Of a stretch of DNA of 64,000 nucleotides, positions 49,763 through 61,665 are shown piece after piece. The notes beneath the pieces were generated by a model. The model ran no database searches. It was given only the letters and a program-made list of their open reading frames with translations, and was not told the DNA's origin. Where the stretch lies: the NCBI RefSeq assembly GCF_910592395.1, contig NC_088310.1:10361501-10425500 (forward strand), written 5' to 3'. The DNA is from Lineus longissimus. Its lineage: Eukaryota > Nemertea > Pilidiophora > Heteronemertea > Lineidae. The stretch's first letter is position 1. Each line of letters opens with the position of its first letter. The position numbers and the translations under genes were made by a program.

Positions 49763-50852
49763 TTCTCATACATAAACTACTCCAGTAATTCCAGTAATGG
49801 CGTGTGGTCTGACTGGATTCACACACTTCATTGCCATAAGGGCGGACACCATTCTCTTGCCACTTCATCAGAGGTGCTAAGTCTGGATCTTTGAGCTGCT
49901 TAGCTCTAAGTTCTTCCAGATCTTCATTCACTGGGACAGACACAGACTGGTGTTGATTTTCTGACCTCAAGGTGACACGTTTAACTTCACTGTGGTCATA
50001 CCAGTCACTCAACATATTCATGGCCCTCTTTTGGCACTTATTACAAGGCCCACATGGTATTGTGTCATTTGTGTCTACACATTGACAATCCCGAGGGTTG
50101 GGACACCTAGACATGCTGTCAGCATTTTGATGGTTTTTTCCTGCTCTGTACTGAATTTCAAAGGAATATTGAGACAGCGTTTCAATCCACCTGGCTATTC
50201 TGTCTTTGGGCTCTTTTAGTGAGTAGAGCCATAATATAGCCTGATGGTCAGTTCTTACAGTAAAAGTAGGTTGGCCCAACAAGTAATATTTGTAGTACTC
50301 TATGAAGAATTTGACCGCCAGTAGCTCACGGTCTGTCACGCAGTAGTTTTTCTCTGCTTTGTTCAGTGTCCTGGACCCATATGCTATGACTCGCTCCTCA
50401 CCGTCCTGAATCTGGGACAGAACCCCACCAATTGTCTCCCCACTGGCATCACAGTCCAGTATATATTTGCAGTTGGGCTTTGGATAAGCCATCACTGGTG
50501 GACTAGTAAGTTTCTGCTTGAGGTCATCAAACGCCTCTTGGCACTTGTCTGTCCATGCAAATCTCTTGTCCTTTTTGGTTAATTCTGTGAGGGGTCGCAC
50601 TATTTCTGAAAAGCCTTTAATATGGTGGCGGTAATAGGAGGCTAGCCCCAGTACTGCACGAACATCGGTCTGATTCTTTGGAGTTGGCCAGTTGACTAGC
50701 TTCATGACATTGTCTGGATTCGGTCTGATGCCAGATTTGTTGACCAAGTGGCCTAAGAATAATACTTCAGTTTGAAGGAAAGCACATTTTGCTGGCTTCA
50801 GTTTCAACCCTGCATCACTTAGACGCTGAAAGACCTCATGGAGTCTCGCCAA
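49593..50852 (-). pseudogene. Gypsy RT thumb and RNase H, integrase lost
   Basis: 419 residues. RT thumb (KCAFLQTEVLFLGHLV; TDVRAVLGLASYYRHHI) is followed by RNase H (YILDCDASGETIGGVL; YCVTDRELLAVKFF; VRTDHQAILWL). After RMPSRC-like linker residues (DSMSRCPNPRDCQC) it reaches SGVLFKNFG, then unrelated sequence and a stop. The H2C2 finger and integrase core that should follow are absent. Confidence 0.87.
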
Positions 50853-51329
50853 GTGTGTGTCAAAATTGGTCGCGTGGCAGATAGTGTCATAGAGCTACAA
50901 GACCACGGAAATCCACTGCATGGCTCCCAAAACTATCTCAATGAGTCTTTGAAAAGTCTGCGCTGAGTTGGCGCTGCCAAACGGCATGTATAGGAACTCG
51001 TAGAGTCAATACCTTGAACAAATTGCCGTTTTTGGAATGTCTGATTCCCTTACTGGCACATTGTTATAAGCGCTCGTGACGTCCATAGTGGAGAACAGTG
51101 TTGCTCCACTCAGTGCACTAAGACAATCTGCAACACGTGGCAAAGGTGTTGCTTCGCTTATTGGCTTGATTATTTTATTTACCCGTCACAACAGGGACGC
51201 ACTGTACCGTCCTTTTTCTTGACTAAAACAATCGGGGAAGCCCAAGGAGAGGTGGAAGGGCGTATTGTCCCTTGTTTTAGCAGCTTTTGAATGCTTTTCC
51301 GCTCATCATCTTGATACGCCAGCGGTACT
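50853..51329 (-). pseudogene. Gypsy RT palm, heavily damaged
   Basis: Pieces in changing frames: QGTIRPSTSPWASPIVLVKK, then VTSAYNNVPVRESDIPKTA, FLYMPFGSANSAQTFQRL. The catalytic YxDD box is replaced by LYDT next to a stop codon, so the enzyme cannot be active. Confidence 0.82.
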
Positions 51330-52137
51330 TTATGTGGATTTTGTTTTATGTGCATCCCCTGTATCGATTACATGCTCAACTAAATTGGTTTGCCCAATAT
51401 CATTCTCGTCTTTGGAGAAAACATGTTGGAATTCAAGTAACAGCTTTGCCAATTCCACTCTCTGTGGTTGGGTCAAGTTGATTGACGAGCGCTCAAACAA
51501 GTCTATGAGGTGTTCCGGTAACTCGGGAATTTCCTCGGTTACCTTGGGCTTCTCACTCTCTGATGGCCCTTTTCTGTCCTTCGTCAATTTACGTTTATTC
51601 CCCCCTTCCTCTACCGTCACTTTTCTCAACCCTCCATGCTCAGCCTCAGTGTCTTCTTTGACACTCATAATATCTGGGGTCTCTACTTTTAAGCGGCGTG
51701 TGCACGCATAGTCATCCCTCACTTCAGGGTCTTCCTCTTCACAAATTACCTCTAATGGCTCACTCACATCATTAGCCATGCCCATCGTCATATCCTGTTT
51801 GATAGACTTGGGTACCCTGTCTGGGTTCAAAACTCTCACTTTTATAGTCGCATTGTCCAATGCATTCACCAAGCATGGTGCTACAAGAACTCCCAATGTT
51901 TCAGTTGTTCTTTCTAAATTCTCTACCAACAAACAACGGTCACAGCTTTCTGGACCCCCTCTCTGGGCTCAACAAAACAGTCTACTATACACTCATTTAG
52001 TGCAGGCACCAGTGTATGGTCTGCAGCATAGACTCTTCTAGCTTTGGCTTGTACTCCAACAAGCTTCAAGGGTACTTCAACCCCATTAACTAGAATTGTC
52101 AGTTGAGTCTTAGCAGACTCTGGAGTCTCCGCCTCAT
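51330..52137 (-). pseudogene. Gypsy pol linker and RT N-terminus
   Basis: The open part (51,330-51,932) has VAPCLVNALDN and LLLEFQHVFSKDENDIGQTN, leading to VEHVIDTGDAH, the usual entry to Gypsy RT. Upstream to 52,137 the frame is broken but recognisable (VNGVEVPLKLVGVQ). Confidence 0.8.
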
Positions 52138-53650
52138 TGTAGGGGTATTGTTCGCATTGTGAATGGAAGGGGGATTGAGAAATTGTCTGGGTGAGAGTGG
52201 ATGTTGGGATAAGACGATCGATTTGGTTGATTGGAGGGGAAAAAGACGAAATAATGTGGTCTTAGTGGTAGGGAGGGGGTTGAGAGTGATATAAATTTAT
52301 GTTCTGAAGAATTATGGGACATTTGTTTAGTTTTGTTGCAAGAGCGGGGAGGGGTGAAGGGGGAGACCGAATTATGTCGTCTTTTTCATAAGGACATTTT
52401 GAGATGAGCCCTTGAGGAAGGGATGTGAAGCCGCAGTTGAATGTGCGCTTCGTATGAATGGAAGGAATGAATGAATAAATATAAATGAATAATATTAATT
52501 TTGTTTATTGATTGCTGGTGTATTTCAAGCAATATATATCATTGACAATAGTTATGATTGCGATTAGGTTTGCAGTATACTCATCCCGAAAATGTTTGGG
52601 TGGCTTTTATTGTTTTTATTGCCATTTGGTTGAAATGGCCCGTTTGTTGTTATGCTGCGTTCCAACGACAACTTCCTGTTTGCTTGGCGTGGCTGGTGAC
52701 GATGACGACGACGACGTTTTCTTCGAAGGGGTAGTGTGATTTGAGCTTGTGGACGATCTCTTCAAGGGTGATGGGGATGATGTCATTGAAGTTGGTGATG
52801 AAGTTTACTTTGAAGGGGTGGTGTAATTTGTGGTTGTGGAGTACGTTATCTTCAAGGGTGAAGCTGATGATGATGATGATGATGGCGGCGATGACATCGT
52901 TACTGCAAGAGGTAAATAAAGATATGAGCCACAGGCCGACTTAAATTCGCCACATACTGTGGAAAGTGCTATAGATCCACGTCGGTAGGCCTACAGCACA
53001 TTTTCACCGAATAACGTGGACTAACTATATGTTCAGCAGGAACTAAAAATGCTCTCCGACCAAAATCCAGTGCATGGATGATCAGCCGTGAATGCACACA
53101 GCCAGGCATGTTGACAAAAACAAAACAAAAACATCGCACTTTCACTTCAGCGGAGCGATGGTTTATGTGCGAAATACGACTGATCAAGGCAACATAAAGT
53201 GTCCAGAAGGGAAGAACACATTCTTGAAACTCAGCCGCTTTAATTCACTGCCGTTTTTCTTATTTCATAGCCCATAAACTCCAAATATTATATTATATTT
53301 ACCGGTATTATAGAAAAATGCTTCGATGGTGTAGACTAGTCCCTGGTCTTTATCCATTATGTTCCTCCATATGTGCAGCCAATATGTAATACACATAACG
53401 CGGGGCACCAGTCATCGTGCCGGTATGGCGAGGTTTATTGGTTAAAAATTTACATGTATTGCGCTATGCATGCCCATAGCACTTTCGCGGCTGTAACCCA
53501 GATTGACTTCTTAGTTCATGGACACCCTCGTTTTATCGATGTTTTGCAATGCATTGCCGTGTTCATGTAGATATGAAGCTTTCACCTGGAGACGAGAGTT
53601 TGCTGGAATAATTTCTTGAGGAGAATAACTTGAGGAGAATAACTTGAGGA
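52138..53650. mobile_element. Insertion of ~1.5 kb within Gypsy pol
   Basis: Gypsy protease (ends ...MIISSAIG) and the pol linker (begins near 52,137) are separated here by unrelated sequence. The first part ends in a gaatgaatgaataaat tail like a non-LTR retroposon 3' end (52,440-52,500). Then come gat/gac trinucleotide runs (52,695-52,715; 52,868-52,885) and a 15-bp unit cttgaggagaataa repeated about three times (53,613-53,655). Ends are approximate, and target duplications were not resolved. Confidence 0.6.
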
Positions 53651-53674
53651 GAATAATACCCTAGTACAAAAGTC

Positions 53675-54201
53675 TCAGCCGATGGCGGAGCTAATAATCA
53701 TCACTTTGTCTTTTAACAACAAGTTTGCAGGCCCTTCTGGCTCTTTTAATAAAATATCTGCCCCTAGCAGTATATCATCCTCTATCTCTGCCACAATAAT
53801 TTCTCTTTGAATTGTGAGTGGGCCGAGTTTCAGTTCAAACTTTGCTTTCCCAAGTCGCGATATAGGATTCCCGTCAGCACCTGTCATTATCTCAGGTTTC
53901 TCTTCTATATCTAATATAGGTCGCTGTTCTTTCTCAATCTGTTCGTAAATTTTCTCAGACATGAATGTACTGGCCCCAGAATCTACAGTTACTAAAACTT
54001 CTTTGTTTTGCACTGTACCTATTACATAAACCCCACAAGGCAGAGACTTCTGTTGCCTTACTTTTTCATCTTTTTCAATGCCACTCTCAACTTCAATTTT
54101 ACCACTAATTTTACCAGTTTTTAGCCCTATTTTATCGCAACTTTTTGTCAGCTCAACCGAACTTTTGCAGACCGTTTCTTTGCCCTTAGGAACGGCCTGA
54201 T
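53675..54201 (-). pseudogene. Gypsy aspartic protease
   Basis: The catalytic VTVDSGASTF and the flap/closing ILLGADILLKEP are present. The first ATG is at 54013, but the frame is open upstream into the gag end (VPKGKETVCKSS). It is in a different frame from gag, consistent with frameshifted gag-pro translation. Confidence 0.85.
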
Positions 54202-55269
54202 CTAGTTTTCCTGGTGTCGAGGGGAGTTTTGCGAGCGTGGTCGCCCTTCCTCATTATTGCCCCGGTTACCAGAAGGGTGCGGTGATTGTGGCCTACTGCC
54301 GTCCATGCTTTGCATGTGAGGTTGCGGTGGTCCTCTTTGCCTATACTCGTCTTTCATGCTGTACATGCTGTACGAGCGCTGGTGTTCGGTACACTCATAT
54401 TGCCTATGGCCATACCGCCCACACTTCCAACAAATGTCGTGCTGACCCATACGAGAACCGCGGTTTGGTGGTGCTTGCCCTTGTGTCCTTGAGACATAAT
54501 TGTTATTATTTCCCCGTGGTTTATCATAGTGGTCTGAGCGAGAGTTTGGGTGCAAAACTTGCGATTTCTGTATTACCGCTATTAACTCATCTTTAATAAT
54601 GTCTCTCATACCACCAGCAGTCAGCGGCTCTATCTCCTTACTATCGGCTGGAGCGACTGTGGCCTTACCTGTCTTATCAGTGCCTTGGCTCTTGGGGGCG
54701 TCAAATGAGACCTTCTTAGAGCGGGTCTGCCCTGGAGCATGTGTGCCGACTTTGGTCTGCCTTACAATTGGCTGAGGCTCTTCGTCCTCCGACTCTTCAC
54801 TTTCGGATACTACCACCATGTCATCCGAAGTCCTAGAATGATACCCATACACTGGCCTATTTCTGTTTGCGCGCGATTTCCTGAGCGCCTTAGACTCTCT
54901 GTAGTTGACTACATGAGTTACTGCCTCGTCAACTGTCACTGGGCATTTCAAGAATTCCACTTGATGTTGGCATTTACCATCCCATAGGCCGTCTAAAAAT
55001 CGGCGGAGTATATCCGCTTCACGGACTTCAGTGTCCCTACCAGGGTATGCCTTATCATAGTACTTCTTTAGATCAGCACAGTAGGCTTCTGCCGATTCTT
55101 CCGGCTTTTGTACACGGTTTGTAAATTTCTTGCCGTATGTGGTGCTTAACTCGATCCTTTTGAATCGACTACCCAACTCCCTTACTAACTTATGATAGTC
55201 CAGACGGGTACTTTCAGAAAGCTGGCCGAATACAAATTCACCTGCGTCACCCTCTAGTCGAGGTATCAA
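54202..55269 (-). pseudogene. Gypsy gag, capsid and nucleocapsid part
   Basis: 355 residues. Capsid start IPRLEGDAGEFVFGQL, DLKKYYDKAYPGRD, an acidic/basic linker, and the zinc knuckle CWKCGRYGHRQYEC near residue 280. A frameshift near 55,360 separates it from the N-terminal part. Confidence 0.85.
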
Positions 55270-55310
55270 TTCATCTAATTTGACCTCATTTGACCAACTG
55301 CCACGTTTTG

Positions 55311-56399
55311 CTACCGCTGAGAATCGGTTGAACCAAATCTCCCATGTCTCAGACCCTTTGCCAGAAATGGCGACAATTTAGGGCGTTTACTCGCACCTAC
55401 TCTTTCTTTAGCTACAGTATCTGTAGTAGTGGCTTGCGATATTGATCGAGGGGTTGACGTAACCAATTTGGGTGAGTCACCAAGATGTGTGAGGTCGCTG
55501 TAGCTGCTCAGTTCTAACGGTTTAGCACTCTTAGCATTTGTTGCTTCAATGACCTGTGCTTTGTGCTCTTTGTCATTGCTGGACTGTAATTCATAAAGTC
55601 CTTTGGTCAGAACCCCTGTAACTATGGCGCTTTCAGCATTAATTTTGTCATTGGTCTCACCCATAGATTGCTGTAAGTTAGCCGTGACCGATTCCCCTTG
55701 AGAATTGATAGCCCCCTCTATTTCATCACAAAATCTGACAAGTGTTACTTTTTGATCGAGCCTAACATCGTCTAATGCGGGAAATATTTCTTTCACGTCT
55801 TGTGTTAACGAAGGCAAATGATCTTGCAGCAAATTGTGCATCACTGACACTTTTTCAATGTGTTCGCTCATCTTACCCATAACCTTATCACATATTTCAT
55901 TTACTAACTGCATGAACTGGTTACCCATAATCTTATCACATATTTCATTCACCAACTGAGAGATGATTGCGGCTGTAATCGGTTGTGGATTATCCACATG
56001 ATCATCTGGCAACTTTGGCCTAGAACCGCCAGCTTTCGCCCCTAAATTTGGTACAGATTTTGTACGTTTTCCTTTTGTGGTGGTAAGAGTAGACTGTTCA
56101 TCTGGATCTATTATAACTGTTTGACTCATATCTCCTGGCTCACTTTTTTCATTTTTATACTTGGGACCCAAAAATTCTACCTCCAGATCACTGGGTTCAT
56201 CTTCAAACAAGGGTCTACTTGTACCTGGCATCTCGCCATCAGATACATCAACATTGTATGCCTCGTTTATCATGTCTTTGCTAGTCTTATTAGCACTACT
56301 GGTGGTCAGCCCAGCGTTTCTCTTAGCCTGTGCCTTCCCTTTACTTTTACCTCTGCCTTTAGCCATTTTCACTTTGTGAAAGGGCAAGGTTCGAATCAC
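55311..56399 (-). pseudogene. Gypsy gag N-terminal part
   Basis: 362 residues. A basic start (MAKGRGKSKGKAQAKR), long charged middle, and a helical region with two near-copies of QLVNEICDKIMG/QLVNEICDKVMG at about residues 145-170. It leaves the capsid frame near 55,360. Confidence 0.75.
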
Positions 56400-56439
56400 T
56401 GAATTGAAATATCAGTATAATACCTGGTGAAATTCAATT

Positions 56440-56456
56440 CCACAGCCGGTCACCAA
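56440..56456 (-). promoter_or_regulatory. Gypsy primer-binding site
   Basis: The minus strand reads TTGGTGACCGGCTGTGG directly after the 5' LTR, the expected place for tRNA primer binding. Confidence 0.55.
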
Positions 56457-57173
56457 TGTAACGGGAAAGCCGTTCCGAGCGGTCCAGGTGTCACTAGAGA
56501 CAGGGACAAAGGCACAATCAGGAAGACATTTCTGAATTCTTCAGGCAGGGACTTTCAAAAGGGATCAGGGCCATGGAGAATCGGAGGATATGAGTCAGGA
56601 AGATGAAGATGCTACTCTACCACAAAGGACAGACACTTATATGTGATTATAGATTTTAATATCAACACTTGACTTCAACTATTTACAACTATTTACAACT
56701 ACACAAATACAATGACACAACATGGAACTCTTTAAACACAGCAATCAGCGCTTGGTCTGATTAAAACACTCCCCAAACAATCTCATATTTACAGTAACTG
56801 GTTGAGAGTAGGATATTGACTCATGTCAATATCTTCGCCTTCTATAAGACGGACTAAGAGTTCAATTAACTCGTCCAAAAACTCAACTAGATCTTCTAGT
56901 TCTATAAAAGTGCCAATGATGATGATATCATCTGGATATATGTGCACACTTGGTGCATTCAGGGAAACCGAAGGTTCTGGCATCTTTAGAATTGATTGTT
57001 TACCTCCCCAGAAATACCAATAGATTAGATAGGATTGCTCAAATATTATAACCCTCCGGGTTTAGGAGCTGACTCAAGTCAATTTGGAGTTGGTACAACC
57101 AAAAAGATCAAGGCTATTGCCTTTGCTTTGTCTATAGATTAATCAAAGTACATTTATCCTCATGGATAACCAG
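56457..57173 (-). repeat. Gypsy 5' LTR, inner part
   Basis: Matches 46,829 onward up to ataaccag, where another element interrupts it. It includes the same 64-codon minus frame (56,789-56,983). Confidence 0.9.
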
Positions 57174-57236
57174 AAGTATTAAGGTAGCAGGAAGGGTTGG
57201 GCGTTTGTGGTTTCTGAGTCTGAGGGGGTTGGTGTC

Positions 57237-57299
57237 TGTTGACTGTGCTTTAAGAGAGACTAGGCATGGGGCCAGTCTCTCTTAAAGCACAGTCAACAG
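57237..57299. repeat. Perfect 25-bp hairpin in the unclassified element
   Basis: TGTTGACTGTGCTTTAAGAG continuing to AGACT, a spacer of about 12 nt (ggcatggggcc), then its exact reverse complement. The same hairpin is in copy 2 near 61,730-61,791. Confidence 0.9.
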
Positions 57300-57697
57300 G
57301 CATTTGGTCTCAGTATTTGGGTTTTGATTGCCATGACTGTACCCCTGTAAAAGTCAGAGGAGGAGAAGTTTGGAATGATGAAAGCATTGAAGAAGAAGAA
57401 ATGTTATTATTGAGGAAAGCAAAATTTATTATGAGACTAGAAGGCAGTGTCCTGACTTGATTATTTTGAAAATGGCGGTCTGAACACATTAAAAGGTGGA
57501 ACATGGCATTTTATCGACTTTGAAGTGTTCCGCAGTTAAAGGGAGACTATAGGCAGCAGCTAGGTAGGCAAGATAAAGTCATACATTGGCCAATAGGGGT
57601 CAGTCATATCTCTAGGCATGGCGCTAGTCTCTCTTAAAGCACAGTCAACAGGCATTTGGTCTTAGTATTTGGGTAAGTACAGAATCAAGGCAGCTCA

Positions 57698-58123
57698 GAG
57701 AGCAATGATTGAACGATGCTGTGGACAAGTCCAAGGATACTGCATCAGTCACGACCAACTTCTCATCAGAAAGCGTCACCACCAGCATATTCAATGTTCA
57801 GTTCCAACCTGTACCAGTCCAATGCACGCCTGTCATGGTCAGCAGTGGTCAGCTTAGCGCGATATGGAACATTCTTCCGAAACTCAAGCGAGGGAAGTCT
57901 GCTCATTAGCCTATCTCGCGCACTGCTCCTTCTTGTCAAACATCGTAGTGAAATCGTGGTGCAGTGGGGCGTCCTCGAGGATTGCAGCTGGTCGGACAGA
58001 CGTGAGGTGGAATGTGGGCGGCTGCACTTCTTCGTTGATGTGCGATGGCAGATAGCACAGTTGTTGCGTTGCATGACAGCTGAAAGTGAATGTGATATCA
58101 TAGAACTGAGGCGTTTGCAATGA
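57698..58123. other. Open region conserved between copies of the unclassified element
   Basis: Frames on both strands (135 codons plus, 111 codons minus) are open in both long copies, and a shorter third copy of part of it lies at 59,288-59,420. I recognise no domain. Which strand, if any, is coding is unclear. Confidence 0.4.
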
Positions 58124-59824
58124 GACTATAGGTGAAGTAGAAGGAAGGAGTGAAATGGGCCATCTTCCAGTGACTAATATACAGAGTAAGGGCACTGGGT
58201 GTTGTTAGATTCAGCATTGAATGTATTCCTCGTACAAGCGTGAATAGTGTGGACATACAGTGAGAGGTGAGAGACCCCTATTGACTACTTCTTGTAACTT
58301 TATCTTGGATAGTGCCCCTTTATCAAGACTGAAACCCACTGTGCGGGGCTAAGAAATTACCTTTATAATCCTAGTTGGATAACCACTGTGTAGATGATTT
58401 GAAGAGTGCTCTGTGGATGTGTGCCTGTAATGTCAATGAAAGTATGATGAGGTGATGACGATAGTGGAATGACGAAATATTGGAAAGAGATCTATTCCTA
58501 GAAGAACATATGTCCTGTTTTGACTAGGTGGCGCATTTTAGAATCAGCAGTGAGCACTGTGTGTAACATGGTGGAGGCAGCGGAGATAATAACTGTGTCG
58601 AAAGTATTGTTATAGGGCCTTCCCTAGGCCCATGGGGTTAAATTTACAATCCACGATTGAAAAGACGTAGTTTGATCGCATTCAACTATAAATACATTGA
58701 ACAGTTGTGTTCCTTTAGTCAACCGATGACCTTTTGTTGGGCCATGATCGGGGATTGTAAACTGTAAATGTATTATGGACTGGGAGACGGGGGAAACACA
58801 AGTGAAACTGAAATAGACCAAAACAAGTGATTTTGGGGCTTTGGTTTAGACGCATGCCCCACATGGGATTATTATATACGGTTCATGTGAACTTGTTGAC
58901 ATCTACATGATCTAGTGCTGATATTGGTCATGGTACATGGTAGGCCTAATTATCATGGCTATATGTTTCAGGAAAAGCTCGGAGTAAAATGAACTGCCGA
59001 TGAATAATGATGTTGTTCATGTTTACAATGTTTACTAGTACATAGCCATAGGATATGCACTGGCCAGTGCACTTTCTGCACGTCGTCATGGTCATGTACG
59101 TGATACCTTGCATATTTTGTTTTTTGAATGCGCATGCTTTTTGGGCAAAATCACTTGTACCAACACTAATGAATAATGTCTTCTTATCCCTATGACTCCA
59201 TACACAGTGAGGGCATTGTCCCATTCCCATCAAATGGTAACTTATTGTACCGTATTAGGGTGGAAGTTGGGGAGCAGATACCTACCGTTGCACGCCTGTC
59301 ATAATCAGTAGTGATGAGCTTAGCGCGATATGGAACATTCTTCAGAAACTCAAGCGAGGGAAGTCTGCTCATTAGCATATCTCGCGCACTGCTCCTTCTT
59401 GTCAAACATCGTAGTGAAATCGTAATGGAAAACGTCTGGCTTTGCGCCAGACGTTGAGACTAATAAGTGAAGAACTAATAGGTGAAGAACTTCTACTTGC
59501 GCGAGACTGCTCTGATAAAATTATCATTGCAGAGACTACGGTGACGTACACATATATTTTTTACAATCAAAAATGCCCTCAAAAGACGAAATGGAATGAT
59601 TATTTTATTGATATTTCCTACTATATACCTTCCAATTATCACTTTATACAAATAGATCGGCGTTAGGTCGCATGCTTTTCTTTCCTGGTGACACTATAAA
59701 GCAAAATAGTTGCAACCCCGTAAATGCGCTATAAGTCCAATAATAAGTGACGGTGACCCGTTATAAATGTTTCGCCAGCTTCGCTTTTTTGCCGCTACGC
59801 GGCGCGTTGGGCCCTTGCGTCCAG

Positions 59825-60335
59825 CGCTGCTATTAGCAAGCTACACAATGCATGAACATGTGCGTGAAGAATCTGACAGAATGTAAGACAGTACTAACCT
59901 TACCTAAATGATAATTCTCAGTGTACTAGAAATAGTTCTACTAGGAGAACCGCTAGTTGGCTAATTGGTCTAATTGATGTAATTGGTGTAATTTGGCCTG
60001 GTGTGCAGGCAATCTGATTGTTTTGGGGCTTACATGAGCTTTTATACCCCCCTACGGGGTCCTTCCACGGGCTACCCCGTCCCCAGATAATTCACGATCC
60101 TTGAAAGATGCTCGAAGTTTTGAAAGATGCACCAACTTTAGGCACAATTTGTGACCACACTTCAAAATCCAGAGCTTTGAAATCGACATCCCCAGATGCT
60201 ATAAACATAGTTTTACCACATGAAACACTTTAAAACACTTTATGCTCAAAATATCCTGCTTTTGAACCACTTTAAAACTTACAACACGTGAAAACAAAGG
60301 TCCAGCTTCCAAACAAATTGATGAGAATGACGTCA
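59825..60335 (-). repeat. Gypsy 5' LTR, outer part, truncated
   Basis: Continues the LTR after the insertion (cgctgctattagcaag...gagaatgacgtca) and stops at the base equivalent to 48,053. The last 332 bp of the LTR are missing, so no target duplication can be seen. Confidence 0.88.
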
Positions 60336-61661
60336 GCGAGCTTTATGGTTAAGTGTCGAATGTGTGTGTGTATACCGTCAACGAAAAAAACTTGACCCGG
60401 TTGACCGGAACCAGAAAACCTCTGCACCCAGGTGACATTTTTGCACGTGAATCGTATACGCTAATGCACAGCAATTTACCTGGGGAGAGATTTTCTTTTT
60501 CTAAACAATTCAGCGGGACGCTACGATGTTTACGCAGAGAAGCCGCTGTTCGGTTGAAGATTTCGTCAAAACAGGGCCGAATCAAAGTGTAACGATACCC
60601 TGGGGCGAATCGAAATGCATTAAACAACAAGCTGCATCGCTGCCAGAGATTATTTTTCTCTTTCCGCGACGAAATCGTGCTTTGAACTGGCAAAATTTTC
60701 CGCAAAAGATTTTCCGTCTGCTAACTTTTCCGTAGTTTCAAGCGCACCAACATGATCGGTCCGGGGCTGCCCGTTTCGACGACGATTTCGTCAATATCAT
60801 GGGGTGTGACAATATGTCAACGGTCTGGTTCCATTAATAATGCAATAATCTTGAAAGTACATTGGTCTCAATGTCTATTTCCCCGTTTCCATGTCAAAAT
60901 CCTACCGTGAAACCTGAAACCACTCGTCCACAACACTGGCCATTTTAATTTTCCGTAGAAAGCGCATGCGCACTTAACTCAAACGCACGCGCTACCCTCA
61001 GGTCTCACAAGCCGGTGCGGAGGCCAGGCTTACCTGCCTCCAAAAATGACGCGACGTCATTTCATGCATACCCCTGTTCCAGCGGCTGTAGACTTGGCAG
61101 TACGTTACTCTCACACAAACCAATACATTTCTGAATAGCATGTCTCTTGTATTGTAGAATACATCTGACCAAGTTTGACCAAGTGATCAGGTGTTAATCT
61201 TAAAGTTATAAGGCATAGAGGTGAAATTTTTTCAAATTTGCGTTATACAGGGTGTCTCATGCATTGTGCTACATCAGTCTATGCATGACTGTATGTCTAG
61301 GCGACGTTGGTCTTTTTGAATTAGAATATAAATCTTAATTACACTTGGGTCTTGGGATCATTATGCTTATCTCCGGGCAAAAATACCTATCCTTCTCCTG
61401 TTGTGTTTAGTTTCCCAAATTCTCCCCACTTATTTTCTATACTGCGACAGCGTCTATTGGGTCAACTGCCATGATGGCATCATCCTAACTATATCCCCCC
61501 TCTCCCACCCACCAACTACTCGCCATCAATCATTGACATTGTGTGCTAGCCAACTGCTTCTTCGGTAAACTGCCATGATGGCATCATCCTAACTATATAA
61601 CCCCCCCCCCCCCCCACCGAGTCTTCTCGCTCACCAGCCCTATTAACGAAGAGCTCCCTAT
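60336..61661. other. Spacer, no gene recognised
   Basis: Contains two direct copies of a 31-bp segment (aactgccatgatggcatcat and onward; 61,464 and 61,568) each followed by a C-rich run, and C15 at 61,601-61,615. A minus frame of 118 codons (60,349-60,705) has no domain and is not called. Confidence 0.45.
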
Positions 61662-61665
61662 CCAG

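Larger units (their letters stand above)
57174..59820. mobile_element. Unclassified repeat element, copy 1, inside the Gypsy LTR
   Basis: It interrupts an LTR whose other copy is intact there, so both ends are exact: CCAG (57170-57173), 2,647 bp, CCAG (59821-59824). It starts AAGTATTAAGG and ends near two GC-rich hairpins (aacgtctggc...gccagacgtt; gccgctacgcggc). It contains a 25-bp perfect inverted pair around a short loop (57237-57299), a further copy of one arm near 57,615, and two copies of a ~130-bp segment (57,830 and 59,290). No transposase or RT was recognised. Confidence 0.7.
46829..60335 (-). mobile_element. Decayed Gypsy-type LTR retrotransposon with nested insertions
   Basis: Direct repeats with TGTAAC...GTTACA ends: left copy 46,829-48,385; right copy from 56,457, interrupted by a 2.65-kb insertion and cut short at 60,335. 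Minus-strand order is 5' LTR, primer site, gag, protease, RT, RNase H, 3' region, polypurine tract, 3' LTR. Gag has one frameshift, RT is broken, the integrase is missing and about 1.5 kb of foreign sequence lies between protease and RT. Confidence 0.9.

Noticed and set aside
58946-59233. 95-codon minus frame
   Set aside because: In the unclassified element, not preserved as such in the second copy within the window, and no features.
60349-60705. 118-codon minus frame
   Set aside because: No domain, no splice or promoter support, and the opposite strand is also open.
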